The notes below the pieces were generated by a model, which saw nothing but the letters and a program-made list of their open reading frames with translations, was not told the origin of the DNA and searched no databases. The position numbers and the translations under genes were made by a program. From contig NC_023754.2 in NCBI RefSeq assembly GCF_000499845.2, forward strand, positions 14,154,993-14,218,992: a DNA stretch of 64,000 bases. The letters are read 5' to 3'. Below, in pieces: positions 34,650 to 46,328 of this stretch; position 1 is the first letter of the stretch; each line of letters begins with the position of its first letter. This DNA comes from Phaseolus vulgaris. Taxonomy: Eukaryota; Streptophyta; Magnoliopsida; Fabales; Fabaceae.

Positions 34650-34870
34650 GACTGTTTTTTTCTGCACCTCCATAGGTTAAAAAGTTTCAAATTGCATAAT
34701 CCAAAAACTAATCATGCATTTGAAAAAAACTTCCAGATTATATAATTTGGAAGCTAATTACGAATTTAAAAAAAGATTTTTGGATTACGTAATCTGAAAT
34801 ATTACAGAGAGATATTTTTGAAAATATGAAAATGTATGGAAGTGAGAGAAGAATATATGGAAGTGCAGGA
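34650..34870. mobile_element. Second copy of the palindrome-rich MITE, truncated
   Basis: It starts GACTGTTTTTTTCTGCACCT after GAATGAATGAAA. It contains two decayed palindromes (near 34734-34753 and 34780-34800) and ends at GGAAGTGCAGGA, lacking the last part of the right terminus. The empty site (GAATGAATGAAATTGG) is visible in copy A near 28540, so this is an insertion independent of the one at 28084. Confidence 0.7.
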
Positions 34871-36700
34871 AATTGGTGCATGACAAACTTTGTTCCAGCT
34901 AAATTCACTTCTATTCTTTTACTTTCGGAATCCCCTTTGGCCGAGTCATTTACTATTTGCCACTCCCTTTCTCTTATACACCCACCATCTTTTAATTTTA
35001 TATGGGTCACCAGAAGTTCTGCTATTTGTCACCTATTTTTCACATATACAATTACCAACATTTTTCAAGTTAAAATAGAAAATAAGTAAAATATGACCGT
35101 ACACGTCATCTAATGTTGATAAGATGGTTTGAGTATGTGTGTGATCGTACACATCATCTTCTATTGATATATTTTTTTTTCAAAAAATTAAAAATATATT
35201 TTATTTGAATAAAATTCACGCAAACAATCAACAGTAGCGTGCATAGTTAATATGATTCGTAAAGATTATTAAAGATAGTCACTCTATAATTCAATCAAGA
35301 ATCATAAAAAACCTAAACCCAAAAAAATTAAAATAAAATTAAAGATATCAAACACACTATCGTCTTCATCCTTTAAAACTACATAAACCCCGATTTTCTT
35401 TTATTAATAAAAAAACGAATGAACAAGGTTAATCTTTGTCGGACTTAAATACAAAAATTTATTTTCACATACATTTTTGTTTTTTTTTTTTGGAAAAAAT
35501 GAATGTTCTAAAAAACTACATTTGTTTTACATATGTAATTAAAGGTATCGTCTTGGGATGAACGTTGTAGGGTGCTAATACCTTTCCTGTAGATAACTGA
35601 GTCTCATATCCTTTTTGTTTTGTTTTTTTTTTTTTTTTATCAGCGCTGAGTCTCATACCCTAAATCCGGTTTTTTAGACTAGTTCTTTCAGTTTTTTTCA
35701 CAGTTTCCATAATAAACAATGGTTGTAACTCCTCTGATTTTTAAATATCAAGATTGAAAAGTGGGTTGTAATTTTAATGATCAGTTTTCATGTATTCGTG
35801 ACACTACTGGGATAGTTTTTGTTTCTATTTGGTACTTTGTAGACATTGTTTAATTTCTATTCACAACATATTATGATGTATTAGTAGAATTACTTTTTAA
35901 AGTATGTTTATGTAATATTGTTGGTTTCATTACTGGATATAATTTTTTCAAGTACGTAATTACCCTATACTTAATCTTTGACATTATAATAACTTTTTCA
36001 AGTTAAATATTTTTGCCTTTTTTTTAAACAGTTTAAGGTCAGTATTTTGTTGTTGTTCATTTTCTTTTCCAATTTATGTTGCTTTAATTAGGTGTTTTTT
36101 TTGTATAACTAATATAATGGCTCATTTTTCTAAATATTAGGTAAGATTGTTTGGTTCATGAAAGATCATAATGTTACAGGTATGTCAATTACCTTATAGT
36201 TTTTCGTCAATTAACTTATACTAAAGTTGTATAATTGATCATTTGTCCTTTTTATCATGCCATTTAAATAATAATTTTGTTTTATAGGACCAATTGTTAC
36301 ATGTATATAAAACTATTTGTTTCCTACAAATTTGTTATTCATTTTCAATAAATGTTTGTGTTAATTAATTGTACTTTTACTTTAATTATTACTTAATATT
36401 GTGGTTGAACTGAGAAGACACTATTGTATGAGGCAATGAATAAGCGAAATGTCATAAAGTATATTGCTCTATAATAGTTACAAGTAAAATACTCATCTTA
36501 TTTACTCTTTTCAAAATTATTATTTAATTATTTATATTATTTATTATTTACTATTGTTTATTATTATTTTTATTATTATTGTTATTGATTATTAATTATT
36601 AATTCTCTACTTTTTTCATTATTATTTAATACTGTATTTGAACCGAAATGACATGTTGTTTGAGGCACTGGATAAGCGAACAATCATGATTGATATTTGG

Positions 36701-36711
36701 CTATAAATAGG
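36701..36711 (+). promoter_or_regulatory. TATA box candidate upstream of B3 copy B
   Basis: GGCTATAAATAGG, the same as in copy A, about 280 bp upstream of the first B3 exon-like stretch, with a pyrimidine-rich leader between. Confidence 0.4.
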
Positions 36712-36989
36712 TAATATAAATTCGATTTTTTATTATTTAGATCCTACTATTTTCTTCTTTGTTCCTCTCTAAATCTTTCTTTCCTACTTGCTTCTTGCTA
36801 CTTTCTATATTATTCACTTTCATGGTGTCCACTGCTGAAGAAATTCTTAGACTTGACACATGAGGTCTGTTTTGCCCAATGAACATCCACGGTGAAATAT
36901 GTATTTTTTTCTTTATTTTTTAAATTTATACTTTTACACCGTTTCTTCGATTCCTGACTTTTTATTCTTTATTTTAAAATGGATAGCTT

Positions 36990-37706
36990 CGGTATGTTGA
37001 TCGTGCATTCGCGATTGAGTGTCAAAAAGAACTTGGTGAGCAGTGAACCCTTCTAGATAGTGTAGGGAACATCCATATAGTACATTATAACGAGGATTTA
37101 TTGTCTCCCAAAATACTGTATGGATGATGGACTTTGAGTGATTTTTATGGCTTTAAAGGAGACCACCATATATTATTCCGTTACATTAGTCAAAACGCTT
37201 TCCATATAATTGTTTCTGTGGGAGAGGTCTATGAAAGTGGTGTAAATCGTTATTTGGAGGAAGTTGAAGGGAGGAACTGCTGACCATTGGTCCCTCTGAC
37301 CATTTTTCCATAAAGTTGTCTCTGCTACACATCCATCGAGTGATCTGGTTAGTTTAACATTCCTTTTTTTTTTTTAAATGCACTACCTTATATTCTATTT
37401 CTTTGTTGACTTATTATTTGGATGTTCTTGAAGGATCTTCCAACTCCATTTGCGAAATATCTTCGCAAAAGGAGATTCAGAAAGGTTACGCTATATGGAC
37501 TGCTGAAGGAGGTCCAATGCAAGGTCTTAAAAGGAAGGTTTCCTACCAGAAACATTAATTTTGGCAATGGCTGGAAGAATTTTTGTTGTCTTCATTCTTT
37601 TCGTGAAGGCGACAAAATTATCTTTGAATGCGATAGCATGAAACCTTCTTCTCATATCAAGGTTTTGCTACTGATGACAAGTCACTATGTTAGCCAACAC
37701 AGATAA
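36990..37706 (+). pseudogene. B3-domain (REM-like) transcription factor, copy B
   Basis: The upstream exon-like stretch (about 36990-37320) carries CQKELGEQ and a TGA in the same place as copy A. The exon at about 37429-37706 reads DLPTPFAKYLRKRRFRKVTL, then CKVLKGRFPTRN, NFGNGWKNFC, SFREGDKIIFECDS. These are the strands and DNA-contact loops of a B3 domain, as in REM-family transcription factors. B3 proteins bind DNA in the nucleus. The last exon alone is open for 94 codons, but the shared upstream stop argues for a pseudogene that was already broken before duplication. Exon limits are approximate. Confidence 0.65.
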
Positions 37707-37709
37707 TTT

Positions 37710-40700
37710 TATTTTTGAACATTTTAGGCTAATCGTTTGAAGTGCTTTGAAACGAAGAAAAATATTTATTTTTGGTGATTTATTTCATAACTATTACTTA
37801 TTTTTGGAGGTTTCACTTTATTGGAAACTAGAACAGTTAATTACTCTTAATGTTTATGTTTATTATTTTTGTTATTATGTTACTTGGAATTTGCATACGT
37901 AATGTTTTAATTTTTTTATTTATTATCTGGCATATTTATAATGAGTTGACATAATTAGATATGCTTAATACTATAACAATTGCCAGTACATTAAACTCAT
38001 AAAAATAATTTCATGATTTTTTCTCATTTTTTATTTATTTTGTCTGAATATTCTAGATTGCTGATTTTGATTATATTGTTCATTATTAATTATTTAGTGA
38101 TGTACTCAATATTGTTTGACAGTTTAACCCAGACCGGTGAGACATCCATGTTTACTTCTACTGTATTCACTTTTTAATTTTTATTTTATTTTATCAGTTA
38201 TGTTTTATTGTAGTTCGAAATTTTCATAATATTCATGTGTTATCATTTGTCATTATATTTGGTTTGAATTTATATATAAAAAAAGTGGTACTATATTTTA
38301 ATGTGTCATTCATTATTAAGTAACACATATTTTTTATCCATTTTACATTAACTAGACTTCCTATAATGTAATTAGTTGTACTTTTTACATTATTTATTTT
38401 TTTAATTGCAGTAAGTAGTACAAGATATTTTTGAAGATCGACCTACAACACGAAGTTGGTGGCCAAAAGTCTAATTTACTTCTATAATCTTTAGGAGATC
38501 TTCATATTAGATAAGAGTTTGGATAAATGAAATTAATTCAAATTATTGTAATGTACATGTTATTTACTAAATTAATTCATTTAGTATTTTTTTATATATA
38601 ATTTTTGGATTACCTACATTCCAAAGTTATATAATTTGATGTTGTATTTTTTTATACAATATATTTAATTTCAATGCGTTACTTTTTATTTTTTTTTACT
38701 TTATGGACAATTACAATTTTTAAATTGTAATAAAAAAATTTAAAAATAAAATCAAAGTTGAAAATGTCAAATACCATAAAAGAAATGTCTAAGAACTTTC
38801 AAAATAGCTTATGAAATTGCGTTTTTATTCTTTTTTCTAAAAATAAACTCAAGTATAATAATGTAATAAAATTACTACCACTATCAACATAATAACATTA
38901 ACTTTCAAAATGAATACAAATTCAAATAAAAATAAGTTTAATGTTATTTAACGTAAAATATGAATAATTACATGATTATTAGTAAGTTTGGTATGAGTGT
39001 GAAACTTTCTGGAAAAACAAAATAGACCATCAGGTCTGCTACCCTTACTGTCCAATTCATTGTCCCTTTTTCATCTTCTTCAACATTGCATATTGAAAGC
39101 CAACTCATATTGAAATTTTCAAGGCAAGAGTTCATTTTTTTGTTGAACAGAAAGGCTCTCTTTTGCAATTGTGCAAAACACACCTACGTAAAGTTCCCAT
39201 TTTTTGCATATTAGGGTTCTCAGATCATGCTATCAATCTTTAAAATGTTGTACTTTATGTTTCATCTTTTTGACAAATTGCTTGGAGTTTCAAGTGTTTA
39301 AGGTAATTGTTTATAGATAGAGGCTTGTTCAAATGTCTTCGGTATACAAGCTGGGAACTCTATTTCTCTGCAGGTTTCCTCTTTCAAAAGGCAACCAACA
39401 ATTTCATTAATGACAATGCTTAAAGTAGAAGCATATTCTTTGAAATGGAAAAGCAAATTTGTTTGCACGGTTTTAAAGTTAAGTTCCCATTTTTGACATC
39501 AACTTCCATATATGCATTGCATGCACTCTCATGATTGAACCTTGATACTACCTAATTTTCTAATTCGTTTTATTTGTCTTATTATAAGTTTTTTAATTAG
39601 GTTAGATTTCGAATTTCATTTTCATTATTGGCCAAAGTGATGGAAAAGATTACACTCATATTATAGCACCTAAAGAAAAACAGTTATGTAGTCCATTTTG
39701 TATTATTTTTGAGTAAGTTCTGTTGTTTTATTGAGTATTTCTTTTGTTAAAAAGATTTAAATTTAACAATACATCTTATTTTGTAATTGTTGTTCTGGAT
39801 ATTATTTTACGTTTTACAGGAAATTGTTGCAAAATTGTTGTATGAATTGAGTGTTAAATAGAGTTTCAAAAAGTAATCAATCTGTTGCATTAATTCTCTA
39901 ACAGTACTTGCTATAATTCATCATATGTTGCGTTATGTGACAAGTATTAGGTCAAAAGTGTTTATTTAATAATAGGAAGTAAGTATACCATGTTTTCCAA
40001 AATCATGCATACATGTACCATTATACATTTTAAGTTCTGGTTTGCTGTCTTTAGAACAACGTGTTTACTACTTTCTATGTGGTTAACATGCATAATAAGA
40101 CAGCTACACCAATATATATGATTTTTAAAGTTTCATTCTTCGTTACTATCCCATATTCAAATAAAAGGTATATTGAATTCATGTATTTTATTATTTTTGT
40201 ATTTAATAAATGTTATTTAATTCTTTTAGTAACAGTACAGTTTTTGATGAAAATCTGATATTTAAAGAAGACACTCTACAATAATCCTTTGATCAATAAT
40301 TTTTATCATAATACTTTTATTTTTGGTTAATTTTATCTACGCTTAAATTATCTAATAATAACTAATGTAATTTTGATTTATAATTATGACAGACCTCATA
40401 TTCAATATCAAATTGTATGTAATATATCAATAATACTTTTCTTTATTTTTTTATCATAATATTTTTCCAGACAGCACTTATGGAGCTTTTCAAAATATTA
40501 TTCTATGAAGATTTGTTTTTGTCTTCATTATAACTCGCATGGAACTGTGATATACAGCTGTTGTGATTTGGAACGCTGCTATGATTGCAGATTATTTATT
40601 TTGGTTATGTTAATCCTCCATCATGATTACTGAGTAATTTTGTTATTATGTTTTCTTTGTTTTCAATATTATAAGAATTGATGATGTTTATGTTTTTATT

Positions 40701-40740
40701 TTTTACTATTTTAAGTTTGTTTTTTTTTCTTTAACTATTA
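37710..40740. other. AT-rich intergenic DNA downstream of B3 copy B
   Basis: I find no convincing gene. Short open frames at 38968-39183 (-) and 40061-40258 (+) have no recognisable domain. Long poly-T and TTATT runs are common. Confidence 0.5.
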
Positions 40741-40744
40741 CGGA

Positions 40745-41340
40745 ATAGGATAGAGATGAATAAAGAGAACAAAAGATGAATTAAAAAGTAAAAGGAAGGT
40801 AAAAGATATGAGAATGAATATCTATGTTATTGAAATCAAACAAATGGTATCAATATATACAAGTACTACACTCATTCTATGTTTAACGGAAAAGAATCAA
40901 TAATTAAATACTAGAATCGTAACACCCAAATACAAAATAAAGGTTATTCACCTCTATAAAGAGAAATAATTGATAATTAGAAAAGACACCTACTTATTCT
41001 CCTCTATAAAGAGAAACAACTGATAATTAGAAAAGACACCCAATTAATATTAGCAAATATTGATGAGACCCAACTTGGAACAAATATTCTTAAAAGATTG
41101 AAGACTTAAAGATTTGGTATAAATATCAGCCAGTTGCTCTGTGTGGAAATGGGAAGCAAATGGATGAGACCCTTCTTTAATTTTTCCCGGACCACGTGAC
41201 AATCTATTTCTATATGTTTTGTACGCTCGTGAAACACTGGATTTGCTGCAATGTATCTTGCTGAGTCATTGTCACAGTATAAAAAAGATGGTTGCCCAAA
41301 TTGAGCATAACAATACTCAATTTAATCTTGAAATACATGA
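40745..41340 (-). mobile_element. Ty1/copia element, 3' part: RNase H end and LTR
   Basis: On the minus strand from 41340, [20 protein letters not shown] and [16 protein letters not shown] are the C-terminal part of a copia RNase H domain, followed by a decayed polyprotein end near 41050. The LTR probably starts at TGTCTTTTC (minus strand, about 41038) and extends left. It includes a direct repeat of about 54 bp (CTCTATAAAGAGAAA...AAAAGACACC twice). The left LTR end is uncertain. The RT part of the same element lies at 51740-53127, beyond the nested insertion. Confidence 0.75.
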
Positions 41341-41895
41341 GGTTGACTCCTCCTTTTATAGGCTAAGGAGGACCTGAAATGATGAGCAAATGCAAGCCAA
41401 ATGAAATGAAAAAGAGTAGCACATGGAGGCACATGGCCTTCTAACTTGCACATGGACGTCCTAGATTAGTGGAGAGCTTCTAGAAACCGTAGCTAATCTA
41501 GGTTAACTCCTCCTTAATCCTAATTTGCAGAATTTAATCAAAGGTTCATAAGGCTATGCTATTTACACCACAATTAAGACTAAGCTACACTTGATGGGTT
41601 TCTTGGGCATGTTTCCCTTTTATTCGTAACGTCCTTGCTCTTGGCCTAGACGCTTCTTTGTGGTTGCCCTTCATGCAAGGTTGTCCTAGGTGCTCCTTTG
41701 TGGTTGCCTTCATGCAAGGTTGTCCTAGACGCTCCTTTGTGGTCCTAGACGCTCCTTTTGGGTTGCCTTCATGCAATGGTTGTCCTACCTTTGTGGTCCT
41801 AGACGCTCCTTTTTGGGTTGCCTTCATGCAATGGTTGTCCTAGACGCTCTTGTGGGTGCCCTTTATGAAAGGTGGTGCTGGGGCCTCTTCCATCA
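41341..41895 (-). repeat. 3' LTR of the RT-less Ty3 element (truncated)
   Basis: On the minus strand it starts TGATGGAAGAGGCCCC at 41895, right after a purine tract (AAGAGGGAGGGGA). It reaches a TATA box (CCTATAAAAGG, near 41348-41358) and ends abruptly in copia sequence near 41341. R and U5 are therefore missing. Confidence 0.7.
41640..41880. repeat. Minisatellite in the LTR, TTGTCCTAGACGCTCC type
   Basis: TCATGCAAGGTTGTCCTAG, CGCTCCTTTGTGG and TTGGGTTGCCTTCATGCAA variants recur with unit lengths of about 36-50 bp. Fragments of the same minisatellite flank the younger Ty3 element (44039-44103 and 51644-51715). Confidence 0.85.
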
Positions 41896-41899
41896 TCCC

Positions 41900-43166
41900 C
41901 TCCCTCTTGAAAAGGATTTGTCCTCAAATCCATTGCTTTTTCTTTAAGTAGGGGGATGGAAGTGGCTGGATGGTGTCCATCATCTCCTCCCTCTTGAGAA
42001 GATCTATCCTCAAATCTACAGATTTGATCTCGGATAGCAGCCTCTTTCTTCGTCAAGGCTTGTTCTCCTGGATCAAACGTCCACCTATGGGAATCATCAA
42101 ATAAAGCATAGGTGTTAGTTTGAAAATCAACTTTACTATGTTGCCATTTTTGTTTTTCTTTTGGTTTTGGCAACTTTGTACAATATTTCTCTTCTGATTG
42201 TTGTATGTGTTCTCTAATCATCTTATGCATTTTAAAATGTTCAATTGTGGTTACTTTCTCTTTAGGAGATGGTAACAACTTAAAAGGAGAAAGATGATTT
42301 AGCCCACATATAAACTCAAAAGTAGAAATATAAGTAGTTTTGTTAACTACTTTATGGTATGTATGCTCATCTCTAGAGTTGTGTTTGTTCTTTATGATTA
42401 CTCTAGGCATAGTAGAAAGAGCTAGATTTTCAAATGTATTTTGACCATGCTTTTGAGGATGATAAGAATTTATAGGGGACAACTTAGTTTCAAGTTTTTC
42501 CAAGAGAATCCTCAAATGATGGTTTTTAATTTTTGGAGCTCTATCCAACACTATGCTTGAAGATAAACCATGGAGACTTGTCACTTCTCTAGAGAAGAGT
42601 TTTTCCATATCCATGGAATTAAAACCTTTTGTTGTCCTAGGAAGCTCTAGGATAAAATCGAGGTTTATGTCTTCCTAAGGATCATTTGCAAAAGGTAAAG
42701 GAGTATAGAGCTCATGAGACATCACCTTAGGTGTATTTTTAAAACAAGAAATGTATCTAGGGTAATGTCTTTGAACATCTTTTCTCATGGGTGACAAAAG
42801 TTTTCCCTTTAAAAGCTCTAGAGTTTTATCAACTCTATTTTGTCCCATGAGTTCTCCTTCATGACGAGTTTCTTTTTTATGTGTGAATGTAGTCTCGTTG
42901 ATACGACCATTGATCATGGAATCATTTTGCAATGGTTGTCTCAATAAGACATGACAAGTCTCTTTAGGGACTACCTTACATTAAAAATCGTCTTGGTAAT
43001 TGCCTATAGATAACTTGACCTTCACTTGTGGGTGATATCTCATATATTCAAAGTAAACTAATACATATTTATCTATGCAAGCCTCTTTTAAGGTTTCTTC
43101 TTTTGTGACTATGCTTGCAAGTGTTCCTTCACAAAAGGTAAGGCTAGGTTGTTCAACAAGAAACAT
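41900..43166 (-). pseudogene. Protease and integrase remnants of the RT-less element
   Basis: 43166-42960 corresponds to the end of the protease region (KVKLSIGNYQDDF then, after a stop, CHVLL and RQPLQND), comparable with the [16 protein letters not shown] region of the intact element. 42944-42675 jumps straight to the integrase zinc-binding region (RHEGELMG, VDKTLELLKGK, MRKDVQRHYPRY). RT and RNase H are missing between them. 42614-41900 is the integrase core and tail, with the second catalytic Asp region altered (SSSIVLDRAPK) and the Glu region replaced (HPQKHGQNTFENL). The frame is open for 271 codons through the 3' purine tract into the LTR, but it cannot encode an active enzyme. Confidence 0.75.
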
Positions 43167-43239
43167 GTTTTCAAAGGTATTTTCAAATTTTCTTTCTTGT
43201 TGAAGGACCTTGTCGGAAGGAACACTGTTTTCCCACGCC

Positions 43240-43803
43240 TTTTGTTCTTCAAGGGTTTTCTCTTGATTTTCTAAGGGGTGTTATAAGATATTCCTCATTC
43301 TTTCTAGATTCACACCACCCCTCACTTGGTTTTTCTTTTTCTTTTTCTTTAGCTTCCCCTTCGTCTTCCTCTCTTTTCTTTTGTATCTTTCTTTCCTTCT
43401 TTACTTTATGGGAAACAAACAATTTTTCTACCCTCATTTCCCAATCTAAGCAAGCTTCTACATTTTCTTTTCCATGGAAATGGGATAGGTCTACCCTAAC
43501 CTCTCTTGGGCTTTCTTGTTATCTTCTATCTCTTCTATGTCTTCTAGGGGGTGCTTGATAATAATAATTTATTCTAAGGCTTCCCTCCCCAAAAGAATCA
43601 TGATCTTTAGAGATAGATGCATGAGAAGGTAATTTTTTTGAAATTTGAGACTTCTCATACTTTGCTTTAGTCAATTCATTAGTTTTGGTCTCATTCTCCA
43701 ATTGTTTAGATGAAATTGATTGAATATCCTTGGAAAGTTGTTTTAAAAGAGATTTCAAGGATTTCACATCACTTTTAAGAGATTTAGAGCAGTGAGAAGA
43801 CAT
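43240..43803 (-). pseudogene. Gag remnant of the RT-less element
   Basis: The N-terminus at 43803 (MSSHCSKSLKSDVKSLKSLL) is a coiled coil. After a frame break, DLSHFHGKENVEACLDWEMR and VEKLFVSHKVKKERK match the start of the Ty3 gag domain. A Lys/Glu-rich run of low complexity follows, and the rest of gag is lost. The leader (43804-44038) shows no primer-binding site that I can recognise. Confidence 0.6.
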
Positions 43804-44103
43804 GACTAAAACTTTGTGTTTAGAAATGTTTTACTTTAAGAAGGAAGAGGAAAGTTAATGAAGGTAGTTTGAGGTGAGTCACTAAGGACTACTTAAATAC
43901 CAAGTCTTGCCTTAGCCAAAAACTATCCCTCAAAATCTTCACACAATTCTTTCTTTAGGTAAATCACTTAGAACACAATGAGGATGAAAAAAAATCAAAT
44001 TTTATGCAAGAAAACAATGCAAAGCTATCTATCAACTAAAGCCTTTTGGGTTGCCTTCATGCAATGGTTGTCCTAGACGCTCCTTTTGGGTTGCCTTCAT
44101 GCA

Positions 44104-44975
44104 ATGAAGCCCAAGCCCAACAAGGGGCCCAAGCCCATCAAGGGGTCCAAGCCCAACAAGGGGCCCAAGCCCAACGAATTACTAGGAGCATGGCAAGAGC
44201 TTTGGGACAAGAGTATAATAAAATGGCTCTTCTTATTTCTTTTGTAGAATAGGGGTGTGAATGTAATAAAAAGGTGTAAGTAGTAAGGGAGTCTAGGGGG
44301 AGTGTAGATAGGAGCCTAGGGGGTGCCAAACCGAATTTCATTGCATTTGTGTGCCATTTAGCTTGCATTTTCAGCACCTCTAGGCTATAAATAAAGGTGC
44401 TTAGCTTGTACAATTCAGATTGGAATTTTATAGTAGAGAGACTATACTCAATTTTGGAGAGAATTTGTGAGTTTTGAGTCTTCCTCTTCTTTGCCTTATC
44501 TTGTGAGCTATGGTGAGCTTCAAGTGGTGGCACTCCATCACTTATCTTGGTTCAAGGTTCCAAGTGGCGTGAATGGCTTCTTCCAATTCTCAAAATCCAG
44601 CAAGCATCTTCTTCTATAAGTGTTCTTCTTCCCTTTTCTTCAATTTTCCATTCGGTAGTTTTGATTCCTAGAGTTTACTTCTTTTCCTACCGTTTAATTT
44701 TGTGTTTCCAGCATTGTGTTCTTAATTCTGTTTTGGTTCAGTAGCTATCATTTAAATTCTGTCCAGTTTTAATTCTTGTTCTTCTTTCCTTTTGTTTTGA
44801 TTCAATTTGACAATACATGGACTTCAATATGAGTCTTGGTTGGTGCTTAGTTTTGGTGAGTTCTTGAATTTAGAACATTGATCCAATTCTAAAGTAAAGT
44901 GCCTTTCAAATCCAGCTCAAGTTGTTCTTAAGAATGTCAAAGAATCATCTATATCTTGCTATTGGAATCACATCA
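44104..44975 (+). repeat. 5' LTR of the plus-strand Ty3 element
   Basis: 872 bp, matching the 3' LTR from its base 33 onward. TATA box CTATAAATAAAGG at 44385-44397. It ends GGAATCACATCA. Its last 40 bp differ from the 3' LTR tail but equal the LTR end of the gag-only element (ATATCTTGCTATTGGAATCA). Confidence 0.9.
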
Positions 44976-44992
44976 TGTGGTATCTAGAGTCT
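44976..44992 (+). other. Primer-binding site, initiator tRNA-Met type
   Basis: TGTGGTATCTAGAGTCT follows the 5' LTR end. It is close to the TGGTATCAGAGC consensus, with a one-base substitution and an insertion. Confidence 0.6.
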
Positions 44993-46328
44993 AGGCTTGT
45001 TGTTGCTTAAATTTTGAGTTGTATTGCACTTTACTTTCAAGAGCTCTTTAATTCAAGTTGTTTACCATTCTGTTTTAGGATTTATTTTTTTGAGTTTTCT
45101 TGTTGTTTTCTTTGGTTACACCATGTGTTTGTGAAAAGGATTCTAGCACTCATTGTTCATATGAGTATGGCTGCTCTTTTGGAATGGCAATCTCCTTCCT
45201 AGAGCTGAAGCTTCCTTTCACTTGTTGCTATCTCTTGTTATATGTCTTTTAATTTTGTAATCATGTCAAGTTTTGTCTTAGTCATGTTATTTCATAATTG
45301 TCATTACTTCTTGTAGTACTTTTATTGCTTTGATTGTTTCTTGCTTTGGTTTACTTTATGTTTTTTTTTTTAGTTTATTGTTTGATCCTTTGTGCATTTT
45401 CATTTTTAGATATTGAGTTCATGCTTGTATTTTCATTCTATACAAGTTCCTTTACACAATTTCCATTATGTCTTTGCTAGTTCATCATACTGTTTTTCAT
45501 TCCTAAATAGGCTCCTCTGTTTTCTTACAAACGTGCTACTGTTTTCAATTTACTGCAATTAATTGGCTCATTGGAAATTTGTGAAAATTTGGATTTACAT
45601 ACTTCAAAGTGTTACAAAAGCATAGAAAAAAGAATCACTCAAAAATTCCAAGTACACAAAAAATGATAAATAAAATACGAAAAGTGTACAATACTGCCGA
45701 AAAGAATACGGTAATTGGGCAGCAATTTTGAAAAATTTATTTCTCTCAATTGGCTTACTGTTTTTACCTCATTCCAGTGCCATTTTTGAGTTAAGACATT
45801 GAAGTTTCTGTGGTTATTTTTTCACATTCCAGTTCGCTTTCAATCGGTACAGTTAAATCTGTAAACATAGCACAGTTTGCTTTTAAAAAAAAAAAATTCC
45901 AGTAGCTGTTTTCTGTTTTCTTTCATCTACTCTAGCACTTTTCTTTAGGACTCTTTTTGTGTGCCTTCTTTATTCATTGAGTTCCTTATTTTTCTTGATT
46001 GTCTTTCATTCATATTCTTTCTAGTTTGTCATACATTGCTCTCTGTTTTTGGTTTAGCTTTTATTTGTTTACATCTTTTCTTGCTTGTCTTTTTGTTCTT
46101 CTTAAAGTTGTGTGGAGACTTGTTCTTAAGTAAGTTGGTTTGCTGTGACATATTTCACTTGAAGCTACTCCATTCCACAAGAAAGGCTTGGTTGAGGACA
46201 ACATATTTTCTTGGAGTGGTTTGAGTGCTTTCTTGGGCATTTTCCAGCAACCTATATCTCACTGTTTTTTAATTGTCTAACAAGTTTCTTTCACTGTTTT
46301 GTTTTCTGTTTTTGTGTATTTTCTGCTC
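44993..46328 (+). other. Untranslated leader of the Ty3 element
   Basis: About 1.3 kb, T-rich, without a supported gene. The 87-codon frame at 45961-46224 is hydrophobic low-complexity translation of T-rich DNA. The segment near 45690-45780 matches the leader of the gag-only element at 13900-13975 in reverse orientation. Confidence 0.7.

Larger units (their letters stand above)
33230..37490. repeat. Tandem duplication, copy B
   Basis: The homologous blocks are contiguous here: 33375-35400 matches 26845-29085, and 35401-37490 matches 31130-33225. The 2.04-kb PIF-like insertion is absent, so this copy records the empty site. Copy B runs on into the rest of the B3 exon, so it holds the original 3' structure. 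Confidence 0.85.

Noticed and set aside
39500..40700. tRNA or small RNA genes in the AT-rich stretch
   Set aside because: I found no paired A and B box (for example GGTTCGAATCC) or cloverleaf-like pairing that I could support by eye.
44138..44533. 131-codon minus-strand ORF in the 5' LTR (and its 145-codon twin at 50766-51203)
   Set aside because: Antisense to LTR repeats, present in both LTRs, no recognised domain.
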